Positions 52,544-63,925 of a DNA stretch of 64,000 nt are shown here, piece after piece. The notes under the pieces are model-generated. The model saw nothing but the letters and a program-made list of their open reading frames with translations. It was not told where the DNA came from and did no database searches. The stretch comes from Rhizobiaceae bacterium (GTDB taxonomy: Bacteria > Pseudomonadota > Alphaproteobacteria > Rhizobiales > Rhizobiaceae). The position numbers and the translations under genes are program-made. The stretch covers positions 248,001 through 312,000 of the forward strand of contig JAEPOG010000001.1 of assembly GCA_017643025.1 (NCBI GenBank), in the 5' to 3' direction. The stretch's first letter is position 1. The number at the start of each line of letters is the position of its first letter.

Positions 52544-53965
52544 ATGCCCGATACCGTCGTCACGCGCTTTGCGCCCTCGCCCACCGGATTCCTCCACATC
52601 GGTGGCGCGCGCACGGCCCTGTTCAACTGGCTTTATGCTCGCCACACCGGCGGCAAGATGCTGCTGAGGATCGAAGACACCGACCGGGAACGCTCGACCG
52701 ACGCGGCCACCGCCGCGATCGTGGACGGATTGAAATGGTTGGGGCTGGACTGGGAAGGCGCGCCGGTTTCGCAATATGCCCGTGCGGAGCGCCATCGCGA
52801 AGTTGCCGCCGAACTGGTCGCGCGCGGCAAGGCCTACTACTGCTATGCCAGTCAGGAAGAGCTGACGGAGATGCGCGAGAAGGCGCGCGCCGAAGGCCGC
52901 CCCCCCCGTTATGACGGCCGCTGGCGCGACCGCGACCCGTCGGAGGCCCCTGCCGGTGTGAAACCCGTCGTGCGCATCAAAGCTCCGCAGGAGGGCGAAA
53001 CCATCGTCCACGACAAGGTGCAGGGCGATGTGCGCTTTCCCAACAAGGATCTCGACGACTTTGTCATCCTGCGGTCCGACGGCGGCCCGACCTATATGCT
53101 CGCCGTCGTCGTTGACGATCACGACATGGGTGTGACCCACATCATCCGCGGTGACGACCACCTCACCAACGCCGCTCGCCAGCAGATCATCTATGAAGCG
53201 ATGGGCTGGAACGTGCCGGTCATGGCGCATGTGCCGCTGATCCATGGTCCGGACGGCGCCAAGCTGTCCAAGCGCCACGGCGCGCTCGGCGCCGAGGCCT
53301 ATCGAGCCATGGGCTACCTGCCCCATGCGCTGTGCAACTATCTCGCCCGCCTCGGCTGGAGCCATGGCGACGACGAGGTGATGTCGATCGACGACATGGT
53401 GAGCTGGTTCGATGTCGGCGACATCAACAAGGGCGCCGCGCGGTTCGACATCCGCAAGCTCGAGGCGCTGAACGGCATCCACATGCGCCAGATGGATGAC
53501 CAGGCGCTGTTCGATGCCCTGGTCGCCACGCTGCCGTATCTCGAGAACGGCGGCCAACTGGCGGATGGCCTCACCGAGGAACGCAAACACCAGCTGCTGC
53601 AGGCCATGCCGGGACTCAAAGAGCGCGCGAAGACGCTGGTCGAACTTGCTGATAGCGCAGCGTTTTTGTTCGCCGCGCGCCCACTCTCCCTGGACGAGAA
53701 GGCAGCCTCAATTCTGGAGGCAGATTCGCGCGCTCTGCTCGCAGCGATCCTTCCGAAATTCGAGGCCGCTTCGACCTGGGACGCCGAATCGCTGGAACAG
53801 ATCGTTCGCGAGTACGCGGAAACGAACGAGCTGAAACTGGGCAAGATTGCCCAGCCGCTGCGCGCCGCATTGACCGGCCGCGCCACATCTCCTGGCGTTT
53901 TCGATGTGCTGGCCGTGCTTGGCCGCGACGAGAGTCTGGGCCGTATCGGCGACCAAATCGATTAG
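52544..53965 (+). CDS. gltX: Glutamyl-tRNA synthetase
   Basis: This 473-residue class I synthetase charges tRNA-Glu. It has the HIGH motif in [20 protein letters not shown] and KMSKS in [29 protein letters not shown] and [15 protein letters not shown] are family-specific. The C-terminal helical anticodon-binding domain is complete. It lies between comEC and gltA as in other Hyphomicrobiales. Confidence 0.97.
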   Translation: MPDTVVTRFAPSPTGFLHIGGARTALFNWLYARHTGGKMLLRIEDTDRERSTDAATAAIVDGLKWLGLDWEGAPVSQYARAERHREVAAELVARGKAYYCYASQEELTEMREKARAEGRPPRYDGRWRDRDPSEAPAGVKPVVRIKAPQEGETIVHDKVQGDVRFPNKDLDDFVILRSDGGPTYMLAVVVDDHDMGVTHIIRGDDHLTNAARQQIIYEAMGWNVPVMAHVPLIHGPDGAKLSKRHGALGAEAYRAMGYLPHALCNYLARLGWSHGDDEVMSIDDMVSWFDVGDINKGAARFDIRKLEALNGIHMRQMDDQALFDALVATLPYLENGGQLADGLTEERKHQLLQAMPGLKERAKTLVELADSAAFLFAARPLSLDEKAASILEADSRALLAAILPKFEAASTWDAESLEQIVREYAETNELKLGKIAQPLRAALTGRATSPGVFDVLAVLGRDESLGRIGDQID

Positions 53966-54134
53966 GTTTTCCGCTAACGCCGCGGCACCTTGCACCGCCC
54001 CTATTGCGATGCAACATAGCCATTGGGCGAGCTTGGCAGTCCCGCCCAAATGCGGTAGCTAGGGCACGCTCGCGACCTCGTTTCGAGGTGCCCGCGCCTT
54101 CCGGGAAATAGTCGAGACTTCGAGAGGTAGGACC

Positions 54135-55424
54135 ATGACGGGTACGACGGCATCGCTGATTTTCGATAACAGCAAGACCGAATTCAAGGTCCGCGAAGGC
54201 ACCGTGGGGCCAGACGTCATCGACATCGCCGCGCTCTACCGCGAAACCGGCATGTTCACATATGATCCTGGTTTCACCTCGACTGCCAGCTGCGAGTCCA
54301 AGATCACCTTCATCGATGGCGACGAGGGCATGCTGCTCCACCGCGGCTACCCCATCGACCAGCTCGCCGAGCATGGCGACTTTCTCGAGACCTGCTACCT
54401 GCTGCTCTACGGTGACCTGCCGACCAAGGCGCAGAAGGAGGACTTCGACTATCGCGTGACCCGGCACACGATGGTCCACGAGCAGATGTCACGCTTCTTC
54501 ACCGGCTTCCGCCGCGACGCGCACCCGATGGCCGTGATGTGCGGCGTGGTCGGCGCGCTGTCGGCCTTCTACCACGACTCGACCGACATTTCGGACCCGC
54601 ACCAGCGCATGGTTGCCTCGATCCGCATGATCGCGAAGATGCCGACCATCGCCGCGATGGCGTACAAGTACCATATCGGCCAGCCCTTCGTTTATCCGAA
54701 GAACGAGCTCAACTACGCCGCGAACTTCCTCCATATGTGCTTCGCCGTGCCTTGTGAGGACTACAAGGTCAATCCGGTTCTGGCGCGCGCCATGGAGCGC
54801 ATCTTCATCCTGCACGCCGACCATGAGCAGAACGCCTCGACATCGACTGTCAGGCTGGCCGGTTCATCGGGCGCAAACCCGTTCGCATGCATCGCCGCCG
54901 GCATCGCCTGCCTCTGGGGCCCGGCGCATGGCGGCGCCAACGAGGCAGCCCTCAACATGCTGGCCGAGATCGGCTCTGTGGACCGCATTCCCGAATTTAT
55001 TGCCCGTGCCAAGGACCGCGACGATCCTTTCCGGCTGATGGGCTTCGGTCACCGCGTCTACAAGAACTACGATCCGCGCGCCAAGATCATGCAGAAGACC
55101 ACGCATGAGGTGCTGGGCGAACTCGGCATCAAGGACGATCCGCTTCTGGACGTGGCGATGGAGCTTGAGAAGATCGCGCTGACCGACGATTATTTCATAG
55201 AAAAGAAGCTCTATCCAAACATCGACTTCTATTCGGGCATCACGCTGAAGGCGCTCGGCTTCCCGACCACCATGTTCACTGTGCTCTTTGCCGTGGCGCG
55301 CACAGTGGGCTGGGTGGCGCAGTGGAAGGAGATGATCGAGGACCCGCACCAGAAGATCGGCCGTCCGCGCCAGCTCTATACCGGCGAGGCCGAGCGGGAC
55401 TACGTGCCGATCGCGCGCCGCTAG
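54135..55424 (+). CDS. gltA: Citrate synthase
   Basis: This 429-residue enzyme condenses oxaloacetate and acetyl-CoA. It has [20 protein letters not shown] (given in part) typical of the Gram-negative hexameric type, the catalytic His in [10 protein letters not shown], the second His in GAAHGG-like [11 protein letters not shown], and the Asp region [15 protein letters not shown] ribosome binding site (GAGAGGTAGG) precedes the ATG. Confidence 0.97.
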   Translation: MTGTTASLIFDNSKTEFKVREGTVGPDVIDIAALYRETGMFTYDPGFTSTASCESKITFIDGDEGMLLHRGYPIDQLAEHGDFLETCYLLLYGDLPTKAQKEDFDYRVTRHTMVHEQMSRFFTGFRRDAHPMAVMCGVVGALSAFYHDSTDISDPHQRMVASIRMIAKMPTIAAMAYKYHIGQPFVYPKNELNYAANFLHMCFAVPCEDYKVNPVLARAMERIFILHADHEQNASTSTVRLAGSSGANPFACIAAGIACLWGPAHGGANEAALNMLAEIGSVDRIPEFIARAKDRDDPFRLMGFGHRVYKNYDPRAKIMQKTTHEVLGELGIKDDPLLDVAMELEKIALTDDYFIEKKLYPNIDFYSGITLKALGFPTTMFTVLFAVARTVGWVAQWKEMIEDPHQKIGRPRQLYTGEAERDYVPIARR

Positions 55425-55445
55425 GCGAACACGACCGACGCCAGA

Positions 55446-55465
55446 CGGGGCGGCACGACGCCCCG
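55446..55465. terminator. Hairpin between convergent gltA and lpxA
   Basis: CGGGGCG (55446-55452) pairs with CGCCCCG (55459-55465) around a 6 nt loop. It lies 21 bp after the gltA stop and 35 bp after the lpxA stop on the other strand, so it can act as a shared terminator. The T-tract is poor. Confidence 0.5.
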
Positions 55466-55500
55466 CTCTACCCTCGGTTCAGCCAGAGACGACTGTCGGG

Positions 55501-56352
55501 TCAGCCGAGAACGGCCTCGTCCTCTTGCGGCACCTCCGACACCGGCGGCACGCAGAAGATGCGCTTCTTCCTGTTGGTGATGAAGTCGAGAACTTCCGCA
55601 ACGCGGGCATCGTCGCCATAAGCTTCGCGTACCGCGCCGACATTCTCCACAACCGGCTTCGCCCGATCGAACAACATCTGGTAGGCGGCCCGCAACGTCG
55701 TCAGCTCCTGCCGCTTGGCGCCCGAACGCTTCAAACCGACAACGTTGAGGCCTCTCAGTTTGGCCCGGTTGCCAACGGCCATGCCAAACGGAATGACATC
55801 GCCCACGACAGCGGACATGCCCCCAACGAAGGCGTGATGGCCGACACGGACGAACTGGTGCACGGCCGCAAGGCCGCCGATGATGACGCCGTCGCCGATC
55901 TCGGAGTGGCCGCCCAGCGTAGCGCTGTGCGACAGGACGACATCGTTTCCCACAACACAGTCGTGCGCGACGTGCGCATAAGCCATCAGCATGCAGTTGT
56001 CGCCAACGCTGGTCGCGCCGCGATCATTGTCGCTGCCGACATGCATGGTCGCGGCTTCACGGATGAGACAATTGCGGCCGATGGTGAGCGTCGTCCGGCC
56101 GCCCTTGTGGCGCAGATTCTGCGGCTCACCTCCGAGCACGGCCTGGGGGTGCACCCGCGTCCCGCTGCCTATTGTGGTCGCGCCGGTCACGACAACATGG
56201 CTGATGAGTTCCACCCCGTCGTGAAGGACGACGTCGGGACCGACAGCGCAGAACGGCCCCACCCGCACTCCGGCGCCGAGCTTGGCGCCTGGGGCAATTT
56301 CCGCCAGCGGATGAATGGCGCCGGATTGCTGGCGCGTCTGGTTACTTTCCAT
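55501..56352 (-). CDS. lpxA: UDP-N-acetylglucosamine acyltransferase
   Basis: This 283-residue enzyme carries out the first step of lipid A synthesis. It is a left-handed beta-helix of hexapeptide repeats ([40 protein letters not shown]), with the catalytic His in [10 protein letters not shown] and a C-terminal helical bundle ([20 protein letters not shown]). It overlaps fabZ by 11 bp. In related genomes lpxI and lpxB usually follow; here the next gene is the convergent gltA. Confidence 0.96.
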   Translation of the reverse strand: MESNQTRQQSGAIHPLAEIAPGAKLGAGVRVGPFCAVGPDVVLHDGVELISHVVVTGATTIGSGTRVHPQAVLGGEPQNLRHKGGRTTLTIGRNCLIREAATMHVGSDNDRGATSVGDNCMLMAYAHVAHDCVVGNDVVLSHSATLGGHSEIGDGVIIGGLAAVHQFVRVGHHAFVGGMSAVVGDVIPFGMAVGNRAKLRGLNVVGLKRSGAKRQELTTLRAAYQMLFDRAKPVVENVGAVREAYGDDARVAEVLDFITNRKKRIFCVPPVSEVPQEDEAVLG

Positions 56353-56812
56353 CGCGGAACGAGACCATGGCGGAAACCTCGGCTTCGGCGACCTTGTTCC
56401 CCTCGACCTTTGCTTCGCAGGCGAAGCGGAAAATGCCCCCGCGCTGCTTCAGCTTGCGGACATGGATCTCGAGGCGGTCGCCCGGCACCACCGGCTTGCG
56501 GAACTTCGCGCCGTCGATGGTCATGAAATAGACGATCGGCGTCGCGCTGATTTCATCCATGTTGTTGATGCAGATGGCGCCCGCCGTCTGCGCCATCGCT
56601 TCGATTATCAGGACACCGGGCATGACCGGCATTTCCGGAAAATGGCCGGTGAAGTGCGGTTCGTTGAAGGTAACGTTCTTGATACCGATCGCCGAGTCGT
56701 CCCCGTCCACCTCGACGATGCGGTCGACGAGAAGAAACGGGTAGCGGTGCGGCAGCAAGGTCAGCAGTTTCTGCAGATCCAGCGTGGAAAGTTCCGACTT
56801 GTCCTCACTCAT
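56342..56812 (-). CDS. fabZ: 3-hydroxyacyl-ACP dehydratase FabZ
   Basis: This 156-residue hot-dog-fold enzyme dehydrates (3R)-hydroxyacyl-ACP in fatty acid synthesis. [18 protein letters not shown] contains the conserved HRYPFLLVD, and [23 protein letters not shown] holds the catalytic His and Glu (shown in part). It overlaps both lpxD and lpxA, tying membrane lipid and lipid A synthesis together in one operon. Confidence 0.97.
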   Translation of the reverse strand: MSEDKSELSTLDLQKLLTLLPHRYPFLLVDRIVEVDGDDSAIGIKNVTFNEPHFTGHFPEMPVMPGVLIIEAMAQTAGAICINNMDEISATPIVYFMTIDGAKFRKPVVPGDRLEIHVRKLKQRGGIFRFACEAKVEGNKVAEAEVSAMVSFRDGK

Positions 56813-57863
56813 TCGGTTTTCCGCCTTTCCGCATCGAAATATTCACATCGCGCAGCGTCGTCATCTCTCTGAGGAACTCGCGGTACGGACGTGCCGGATA
56901 TCCAGCCCACTTCGCCCCGGGAGGGACGTTGCTCATTACGCCGGAGCCTCCGCCGATCTGGGCTCCAGTACCGACTGTCAGATGATCCTTCAAGCCGGTG
57001 CCGCCTCCAATCGTCACATAGTCCGCCAGGGTGACCGAGCCTGAAATGCCGGCGTGGCCTGCAATCAGGCAATATCTGCCAATGCGCACATTGTGGCCAA
57101 TCTGAACCAGATTGTCGATTTTGGTCCCCAGCCCGATGATCGTGTCGTTGATCGCACCACGATCGATCGTCGTGTTTGCCCCGATCTCCACATCGTCCTG
57201 AATTACCACGCGGCCGAGCTGCGGAATCTTTTCCGGCCCCGAATCGCCGGCGGCGTAACCATATCCGTCCTGGCCAATGCGAACTCCGGCGTGAACGATC
57301 ACGCGATCGCCGATCATGGCGCAGACGACGGTTGCGTTAGGGCCGACATACGAGTCGCGGCCGACACGGCAGTCAGAACCGATCACCGCTCCCGGAGCAA
57401 TCAGCGTGCCGGCGCCGATCGCCGCTCGCGGCCCAATCACGGCCCCGGCCTCCACGATCGCGCCATCCTCGATTGTCGCATCGTCGCCGATATGGGCAGC
57501 GGAAGAGATACCCGTTTCACCCGTCAACGCCTGCGGCCTTACTGCGCTCGGAAACAGCACCCGCGCTGCAGCAGCGAAGCCACGTTGCGGTTTGTCGATG
57601 ACAAGCGCGGCGGTCCTGTCGGGCACGCGCTCCACGATTTCGGGCTTGCACAGAACAGCCGCCGCGCGGGTGCTGGCAAGCACGCTGGCGAAGCGGTTGT
57701 TTTCGATGAAGATCAGGGAGCCTTCGCGCCCTTCCGTGGCCGTCGCGACCGAACTGATTTCGACCGATTCGTGCTTGGGGTCTACGATCGTCGCCCCTGT
57801 CACCGCGGCAATCTCGGCAACGGTGAACCGGCGCGCCGGCGCGAAGAATACCGGGTCCGTCAT
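56805..57863 (-). CDS. lpxD: UDP-3-O-acylglucosamine N-acyltransferase
   Basis: This 352-residue enzyme performs the third step of lipid A synthesis. The start [19 protein letters not shown] at ATG 57863 has AAGG 5 nt upstream; an ATG at 57878 would add five residues. An N-terminal uridine-binding domain is followed by many hexapeptide repeats and the catalytic His in [22 protein letters not shown] (in part). It lies 54 bp after bamA. Confidence 0.95.
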   Translation of the reverse strand: MTDPVFFAPARRFTVAEIAAVTGATIVDPKHESVEISSVATATEGREGSLIFIENNRFASVLASTRAAAVLCKPEIVERVPDRTAALVIDKPQRGFAAAARVLFPSAVRPQALTGETGISSAAHIGDDATIEDGAIVEAGAVIGPRAAIGAGTLIAPGAVIGSDCRVGRDSYVGPNATVVCAMIGDRVIVHAGVRIGQDGYGYAAGDSGPEKIPQLGRVVIQDDVEIGANTTIDRGAINDTIIGLGTKIDNLVQIGHNVRIGRYCLIAGHAGISGSVTLADYVTIGGGTGLKDHLTVGTGAQIGGGSGVMSNVPPGAKWAGYPARPYREFLREMTTLRDVNISMRKGGKPNE

Positions 57864-57917
57864 GAACGCCTTATCCAAGGCCTGACGAGGCCCTGAAGCC
57901 CACTCAAGAGCGTGAAC

Positions 57918-60290
57918 TCAGAACCGCGTCGAGATGCCGAAGTTGAAGTTCTGCACCTTGTCGGTAGCTGCGCGCGCCAGCGGCACCGCATAGTCGACCC
58001 GCAGCGGACCGAACGGCGATGCCCAGATCAGGCTCGCACCGACCGAGGCACGCCAAAACATGGCGGTGCCGACGGCAGTCGGAAGGGCGTTGCCGAACAG
58101 CGTGGCGGCGTCGGCGAACACCGCGCCGCGCATGCCGAAGCTCTTTGGCAGGATCGGCAGCGGGAACTGCATCTCGGCCGTCGCGTGGAAGTAGGTATTG
58201 CCGCCCAGCTGGTCGCCGGTCGCGGCATCGGCCGGGCCGATGCCGTTGAAGGCGAAGCCGCGGATGATCCTGTCATTGGCCTGATTGTAGTCGAATACCC
58301 GAAGCGGCGTACCGAGCGCCTGCACATGCCCGCCGCCGACAACAAGCAGACCGACCAGATCGAGCTCTTCGGAAATCTGCTTGTAGTAATTGGCGCGGCC
58401 CGACACCTTCACGTAGTTGGCGTTGCCGAAGATGCCGGCAAATTCGGCCGTGAACGACGCGTGGATACCGTTACGCGGGTCCTGAATATTGTCGATCGTG
58501 CTGTAGATGAGCGAGCCGCTGATCGAGGACTTGCTCCATGGATTGGCCAATGGCGCAGCACCTGCGATTGCCGCCTGGATCGGCGCCGCGACCGGACAGG
58601 GAGCCGGCGAAACGCCCGGGCAAACAGCCCCTGCGGTCGTCGTGTAGGCGTAGGTCTCGACCGAATAGTTGTACGCGAACTGCGTCGACAAATTCTCGGT
58701 AATCGGCAGTCCAAGGCGAACGGTGCCGCCGGTAACGGTGCTCGTATAGTTGGTGTAGGTGCGAGTCTGCCGGTAGATGTCGAAGCCAGCCGAAATGCGC
58801 CTTCCGAGGAAGTAGGGCTCGGTGAATGAGATCGTGTAGTCGCGCGCGTTCCTGCCGCCAGAAATCGACAGCCGGATCGCCTGGCCGCGACCAAGGAAGT
58901 TGCGCTCTGTGATGCCGCCTTCAAGGATGAAGCCGGAGGTCGCAGCATTGCCGGTCGAATAACCCGCGCCGATGGAGAACTCGCCGGTCGACTTGTCGAC
59001 CACGTTGACGATGAGGATGACCTGATCGGGGGCCGAGCCCGGCGCCGTCGCGATGTCCACCGATTCGAAGTAGTTCAGCGCGTCCAGCCGCTTGCGCGCG
59101 CGCTGGATCAGCACCTGATTGAAGGCGTCGCCTTCGCTGATGTCGAATTCGCGACGAATGACGTAGTCGCGCGTGCGGGTGTTGCCGCGGATTTCGATGC
59201 GCTCGACATAGGCGCGCTGGCCCTGGTCGATGGTGTAGAGGACCGAAATCGTCCGGTTGACGAAATCGCGGTCGCCACGCGGCGTGACCTCGGCAAACGG
59301 ATAGCCTTGTGCCGCAAGGCGCTCGGTCAGCGCAATCAGCGTGTCCTCCACGTCAGTCGCGCTGTAGGTGTCGCCGGAGCGGGTTTCGACCAAACGCTCA
59401 AGGCCGGTCGTGTCGACGCCCGGAATGGTGCTATCGATGGCGATGTCACCGAAGGTGTAGTGCTCGCCCTCATTCACCGTGAAGGTGATGGTGTATTTGT
59501 TCTCCGCCTCATCGAGTTCGGCATAGGACGAGACAATCTGGAAATCGGCGTAGCCGCGGTTGTAGTAGTGGCGGCGCAGCAATTCCTCGTCGACGCGCAG
59601 CTGGGCCTCGTCGAATACGTCCTTGCGGCTCAGGAACGACAGGAAGTTGGACCTCTTGGTACTGATGACGTCGCGCAGCCGGCTGTCGCTGAAGGCGTTG
59701 TTGCCGACGAACGTGATCTCGGCGATTTTCGTCCTTCCGCCTTCGGTAATCTCGAAGATGACATTGACGCGGTTGCCGCCGAGCTGCTGCGTGTAAGCCG
59801 TCACGCGTGCGTCCTCGCGGCCAATGGCGCCATAGGCTGCCTTGACCACCTCGATGTCGGACTGCATCGCCGATTCAGAGAAAGAACCGCGCGGCTTGAG
59901 CTGTACAGCGGCCGCTAGCTGCGCATCCTTGATCTTGCGGTTGCCCTGGAAGATCACCTGGTTGACGATCGAATATTCGACGACGACCACCACCAGCGTG
60001 GATGAACGCTGGTTGATCTGCACATCGGAGAACAAGCCGGTGGCGAACAGCCGCTTCACCGCCTCGTCGATGGCCGAATTGTTGAACGAAACGCCGGGCC
60101 GAATGCCGACGTAGTTGCGGATGGTTTCCGCTTCGACGCGCTCGTTTCCGCGCACCTCGATCGAACTGACCACGGCCGCTTCGGCCGCGGAGACCGACGC
60201 AAGCTGGACAGCCACGCTCCCGGAGAACACGACACACAATGCGAGAAACACCGCCGAGACGGCGCTAAACAAACTGGAGGCGGCCTTCAT
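57918..60290 (-). CDS. bamA: Outer membrane protein assembly factor BamA
   Basis: This 790-residue protein inserts beta-barrel proteins into the outer membrane. The start MKAASSLFSAVSAVFLAL at ATG 60290 gives a cleavable signal peptide. Five POTRA domains follow (SSIEVRGNERVEAETIRNYV; QVIFQGNRKIKDAQL; KIAEITFVGNNAFSDSRLR; FTVNEGEHYTFGDIAI; RIEIRGNTRTRDYVIRREFD), then a 16-strand Omp85 barrel with GDQLGGNTYFHATAE and a C-terminal Phe (GISTRF). It lies between rseP and lpxD as in other alphaproteobacteria. Confidence 0.96.
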   Translation of the reverse strand: MKAASSLFSAVSAVFLALCVVFSGSVAVQLASVSAAEAAVVSSIEVRGNERVEAETIRNYVGIRPGVSFNNSAIDEAVKRLFATGLFSDVQINQRSSTLVVVVVEYSIVNQVIFQGNRKIKDAQLAAAVQLKPRGSFSESAMQSDIEVVKAAYGAIGREDARVTAYTQQLGGNRVNVIFEITEGGRTKIAEITFVGNNAFSDSRLRDVISTKRSNFLSFLSRKDVFDEAQLRVDEELLRRHYYNRGYADFQIVSSYAELDEAENKYTITFTVNEGEHYTFGDIAIDSTIPGVDTTGLERLVETRSGDTYSATDVEDTLIALTERLAAQGYPFAEVTPRGDRDFVNRTISVLYTIDQGQRAYVERIEIRGNTRTRDYVIRREFDISEGDAFNQVLIQRARKRLDALNYFESVDIATAPGSAPDQVILIVNVVDKSTGEFSIGAGYSTGNAATSGFILEGGITERNFLGRGQAIRLSISGGRNARDYTISFTEPYFLGRRISAGFDIYRQTRTYTNYTSTVTGGTVRLGLPITENLSTQFAYNYSVETYAYTTTAGAVCPGVSPAPCPVAAPIQAAIAGAAPLANPWSKSSISGSLIYSTIDNIQDPRNGIHASFTAEFAGIFGNANYVKVSGRANYYKQISEELDLVGLLVVGGGHVQALGTPLRVFDYNQANDRIIRGFAFNGIGPADAATGDQLGGNTYFHATAEMQFPLPILPKSFGMRGAVFADAATLFGNALPTAVGTAMFWRASVGASLIWASPFGPLRVDYAVPLARAATDKVQNFNFGISTRF

Positions 60291-60504
60291 TGGGCTGTCT
60301 ATACCTTTTTCTCGTAGTCCCCACAGCGAGAAATCCGGCCTTTTCGGCAGATTACACCACCGTATTAAACGGATTTCGCCCACACGCAAGGTATCTGGTT
60401 AATTTGCGTTTACGATTTCGCCAAGCGTTGCACACACACCACGGATTTTGGCGTGCATGGTAAACGCCCCCTCAATTTTCGCCCCTTTGTCAGCGCTTTA
60501 GCGG

Positions 60505-61659
60505 TCAACAGCCGAAAATGTCATTCCAGAACACGAACACCATGAACCCGAGCACCAGCAAAAGCCCGACGCGGTAGATGCCCTCCATCAGCCGCTCGGG
60601 CACCGGGCGTCGAATCACCGCCTCTATGCCGTAGAAGACAAGATGGCCGCCGTCGAGCGGGGGAATCGGCAAAAGGTTCAAAAACCCGATGCCGACTGAA
60701 AGCAGCGCCACGAGCTGGACCAGCCACTCGAATCCGAGCGCGGCTGCCTGGCCCGACATTTCGGCGATCTTGACCGGGCCGCCGAGCTGGCAGCGGTCCT
60801 CCCGGCCGGTGACAAAGCGCTGCAGAAACTGCCCGGTCCGCGCGATGATGTGCCCAGTCTCCTCCACCGCCTGCACCAGCGCCTCGCCTGGCGTAAACGT
60901 CAAAAGGCGTGGCTGTCCCATTTCCTCGTTGTTGACGACGCCGATGACGCCGATTCGCACAATGTTGCCGAGCGCATCCTCACGTTCGGTGAGTTCCGGC
61001 GTGGCGATGAGCGTCACCTCCTCGCCGTCGCGCAACATGACGAACACGATCTCGTCGCCCGCTCTGCCGGACACAATGCGCTGGACGTCGGAAAAGCTTT
61101 CGATTTCAACGCCATCGACCGTGACGAAGCGATCACCGGGCATAAAACCGGCCACCGCCGCCGGACTGTCCGGCTGCACCTCGGCCACCATGGGTTCCGA
61201 AACGAAGCGGCCATAGACGGCGAACATGACCGCGAACACAGCGATCGTAAGGATGAAATTGAACGCTGGGCCGGCAAACACCGTAAGCGCACGCTTCCAC
61301 ACCGCCTGATTGTGGAACGCCACGCGCTGCTCGTCCGGCGACAATGCCTCCATATGCTCCGGATCGGGCGTGCTGGTGGCGTTCATGTCGCCGACGAACT
61401 TCACGTAGCCGCCCAGAGGGATGGCCGAAAGGCGCCAGCGCGTGCCGCGGCGGTCATTGAATCCGAATATTTCCGGCCCGAAGCCGATCGAAAACGCCTT
61501 GACGCCGATCCCGCACCAGCGGCCGACAAGGTAATGGCCCATCTCGTGAACGAAGACGACGACGGTGAGCACGAACAGGAAAGGCACAATCGTGCCGATC
61601 AGTATCCCCTCGGTACTGAAAACACTGGTCAGGAAATCCGTCAAAAGGCCCCCGCGCAA
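60505..61659 (-). CDS. rseP: RIP metalloprotease RseP
   Basis: This intramembrane zinc protease of about 384 residues has the active site VFVHEMGHYLVGRW (HExxH), the PDZ region VAEVQPDSPAAVAGFMPGDRFVTVDG (in part), and the second zinc motif NLLPIPPLDGGHLVF. It cleaves anti-sigma factors and remnant signal peptides. No ATG is available before the first membrane helix; TTG 61659 or TTG 61644, close to a GGGGG stretch, are the likely starts. Confidence 0.93.
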   Translation of the reverse strand: MRGGLLTDFLTSVFSTEGILIGTIVPFLFVLTVVVFVHEMGHYLVGRWCGIGVKAFSIGFGPEIFGFNDRRGTRWRLSAIPLGGYVKFVGDMNATSTPDPEHMEALSPDEQRVAFHNQAVWKRALTVFAGPAFNFILTIAVFAVMFAVYGRFVSEPMVAEVQPDSPAAVAGFMPGDRFVTVDGVEIESFSDVQRIVSGRAGDEIVFVMLRDGEEVTLIATPELTEREDALGNIVRIGVIGVVNNEEMGQPRLLTFTPGEALVQAVEETGHIIARTGQFLQRFVTGREDRCQLGGPVKIAEMSGQAAALGFEWLVQLVALLSVGIGFLNLLPIPPLDGGHLVFYGIEAVIRRPVPERLMEGIYRVGLLLVLGFMVFVFWNDIFGC

Positions 61660-61752
61660 GTTGGCCGTGGAATGCGGCAGTGCCGCGAGTCTGATGCCAA
61701 TATCGGCATTTCGGTGGCGGTATCCACCCCCGTCAGGCGGCTTTTTTCGCCA

Positions 61753-62589
61753 CTAGCCGGAGAAAAGACCGTTGGAGGGATTATCGAGGCCCGCCAGCAT
61801 GGCCCCGGTGACGTAGAGCGCGACGGCTGCGGCGATGAGACCATCCACCCGGTCCATGACGCCGCCATGTCCGGGGATCAGTCGGCTGGAATCCTTGGCG
61901 CCGTGGCGGCGTTTGTAAGCTGACTCGAACAGATCGCCAGCCTGCGACACAACCGACAGCGCCAGCGCGGTCGAGGCGGCGACAAGCAGCGCCATCGAGG
62001 CCGGCCCCAGCAGCGCGACGATCGTGCCCGCTGCAACGGCGGCGACTGCGCCACCGATGGCTCCGCTCCACGTCTTCGATGGCGAAATCGCCGGGGCGAG
62101 CTTCGGGCCACCGAAGAACCGCCCGGCAAAGTAGGCGGCGATGTCGGTTGCCCATACAGCCGCGAAGAGAAAGAGCAGCGCCCACAGTCCGGGCGCTCCG
62201 ACATCCCGCAAGAAGGCCAGGGCTGCGGCGGGCACAGCTGCATATGCCAAGCCGACCGCCAGGCCATAGCCTTCCCGCAGCACGGCGCCGAGCAGCGCGG
62301 CGGCTGCCGCAGCTGCTGCAATCCTCAGGAAGACCGTCGCCGCGTCGAAACCCAGCGCCAGCGTGCCTAGCGGGAGCGCAACCAGCAGCCATACGCAGAT
62401 CCGATGGGTCAGCGAATGCCGATCGCCCGCCAAGGTCGACCACTCATAGAAAATCACACCGCCCAACGCGACGGCGAACAGCCTGAACGCGGTACCGCCC
62501 CACCAGGTAAGCGCCAGCACCCCGACGGCGAGAACCACGGCAGACATGACTCGCAATTGCAAATTGCTGCGCCCGCCGGCTTCGCTCAT
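61753..62589 (-). CDS. cdsA: Phosphatidate cytidylyltransferase
   Basis: This 278-residue membrane enzyme makes CDP-diacylglycerol from phosphatidate and CTP. The start [19 protein letters not shown] at ATG 62589 overlaps uppS as ATGA. It has about eight transmembrane segments and the family signature [21 protein letters not shown], through [14 protein letters not shown] (both given in part). The in-frame upstream extension is a shadow of uppS. Confidence 0.95.
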   Translation of the reverse strand: MSEAGGRSNLQLRVMSAVVLAVGVLALTWWGGTAFRLFAVALGGVIFYEWSTLAGDRHSLTHRICVWLLVALPLGTLALGFDAATVFLRIAAAAAAAALLGAVLREGYGLAVGLAYAAVPAAALAFLRDVGAPGLWALLFLFAAVWATDIAAYFAGRFFGGPKLAPAISPSKTWSGAIGGAVAAVAAGTIVALLGPASMALLVAASTALALSVVSQAGDLFESAYKRRHGAKDSSRLIPGHGGVMDRVDGLIAAAVALYVTGAMLAGLDNPSNGLFSG

Positions 62590-63299
62590 GACGCGTCGCG
62601 CGCCGCGACGCCGCCAAAGCGCCGCTCGCGCGCGGCGAATGCCTCGACTGCTTCGACGAGTTGCGCCCGGCCGAAATCCGGCCAGTAGCATGGCACGAAG
62701 ACCAGTTCCGAATAGGCCGACTGCCAGGGAAGGAAATTCGACATCCGCTGTTCGCCGCTGGTCCGGATGACGAGATCGGGATCGGGAATACCGGCCGTGT
62801 CGAGATGCGCCGAAACCGTGTCCTCGTCGATGTCCTCGGCATTCAACCTGCCCTGCGCGACGGCGTCGGCAATCCGCTGGCTGGCGCGCACGATCTCGTC
62901 GCGGCCGCCATAGTTGAAGGCGATCACCAGATTGTGCCGACGGTTCAACGCTGTCAGCGCTTCGGCCTCATGCAGCAGCGAGCCGATCTCCGGATCGAGC
63001 CCGTCACGACGGCCAATAATGCGCACGCGAACGCCGCTCTGGTGCAATTCGGCGAGGTCGCGCCGGATAAAGTGCTTCAGCAGCCCCATCAGGTCCGAGA
63101 CCTCGGATTTGGGTCGCGACCAGTTCTCCGACGAGAAAGCATAGACGGTGAGCCAGTTGATGCCGAGGTCGCCGACCGCGCGGACGGTGGAGCGCAGCGC
63201 CTCGACGCCGGCCCTGTGACCGGCCGCGCGCGGCAGGCCGCGGGCCTTCGCCCAGCGGCCATTGCCGTCCATGATGATCGCGATATGCTCGGGCTTCAT
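62586..63299 (-). CDS. uppS: Undecaprenyl pyrophosphate synthase
   Basis: This 237-residue cis-prenyltransferase makes the carrier lipid for peptidoglycan. [20 protein letters not shown] holds the catalytic Asp, followed by [25 protein letters not shown] and [18 protein letters not shown]. It overlaps cdsA and lies 65 bp after frr in the conserved frr-uppS-cdsA-rseP order. Confidence 0.97.
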   Translation of the reverse strand: MKPEHIAIIMDGNGRWAKARGLPRAAGHRAGVEALRSTVRAVGDLGINWLTVYAFSSENWSRPKSEVSDLMGLLKHFIRRDLAELHQSGVRVRIIGRRDGLDPEIGSLLHEAEALTALNRRHNLVIAFNYGGRDEIVRASQRIADAVAQGRLNAEDIDEDTVSAHLDTAGIPDPDLVIRTSGEQRMSNFLPWQSAYSELVFVPCYWPDFGRAQLVEAVEAFAARERRFGGVAARDAS

Positions 63300-63364
63300 C
63301 GTCCGTCCCGTCGAGGCGCCGGCCTTGCCGGCCGGTTGGAGCGTGGGTTCACGCCCCGCCTTGC

Positions 63365-63925
63365 CTAGACATGCATGATCTCGGCTTCTTTTTCGGCCAG
63401 CAGGCTGTCGATGCTCGCGATGGTGTCATCCGTCATCTTCTGTATCTGGTCGTGCATACGGCGCGCCTCGTCCTCGCTCGTCTCGCCGTCTTTCTCGGCT
63501 TTCTTCAAATGGTCCATGCCGTCACGCCGCACGTGCCGCGCCGCCACGCGCGCATTTTCAGCGTAGGTATGGGCGATCTTCACCAGTTCCTTGCGCCGTT
63601 GCTCGTTCAGTTCCGGCAGCGGAATGCGCAGATTGTTGCCGTCGACGATTGGATTGAAGCCCAGATTGGATTCGCGGATGGCGCGGTCTACGGCCTGCAC
63701 CATCGACTTGTCCCACACCTGTACGCCGATCATGCGCGGTTCGGGCACGGATATCGTCGCGACCTGGTTCAGCGGCATGCTGGTGCCGTAGGCGTCGACA
63801 TTGATGGGATCGAGCAGATTGGCCGACGCGCGGCCCGTTCTGAGCGAGGCGAGATCGGACTTGAAGGCCGAGATAGCGCCGTCCATCCGCCGCTGCAGAT
63901 CCTTGAAATCGACAGCGCCTGCCAT
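63365..63925 (-). CDS. frr: Ribosome recycling factor
   Basis: This 186-residue protein splits post-termination ribosomes with EF-G. The start [18 protein letters not shown] at ATG 63925 has AGGAGG upstream and gives the usual family length; an in-frame ATG at 63964 is less likely. Conserved segments are [40 protein letters not shown] and [15 protein letters not shown]. pyrH is expected just beyond the window. Confidence 0.97.
   Translation of the reverse strand: MAGAVDFKDLQRRMDGAISAFKSDLASLRTGRASANLLDPINVDAYGTSMPLNQVATISVPEPRMIGVQVWDKSMVQAVDRAIRESNLGFNPIVDGNNLRIPLPELNEQRRKELVKIAHTYAENARVAARHVRRDGMDHLKKAEKDGETSEDEARRMHDQIQKMTDDTIASIDSLLAEKEAEIMHV

Noticed and set aside
50956..52914. Plus-strand 652-codon frame covering comEC and the start of gltX
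   Set aside because: It is antisense to a typical polytopic ComEC and in the wrong phase across gltX; the protein is Arg-rich without motifs.
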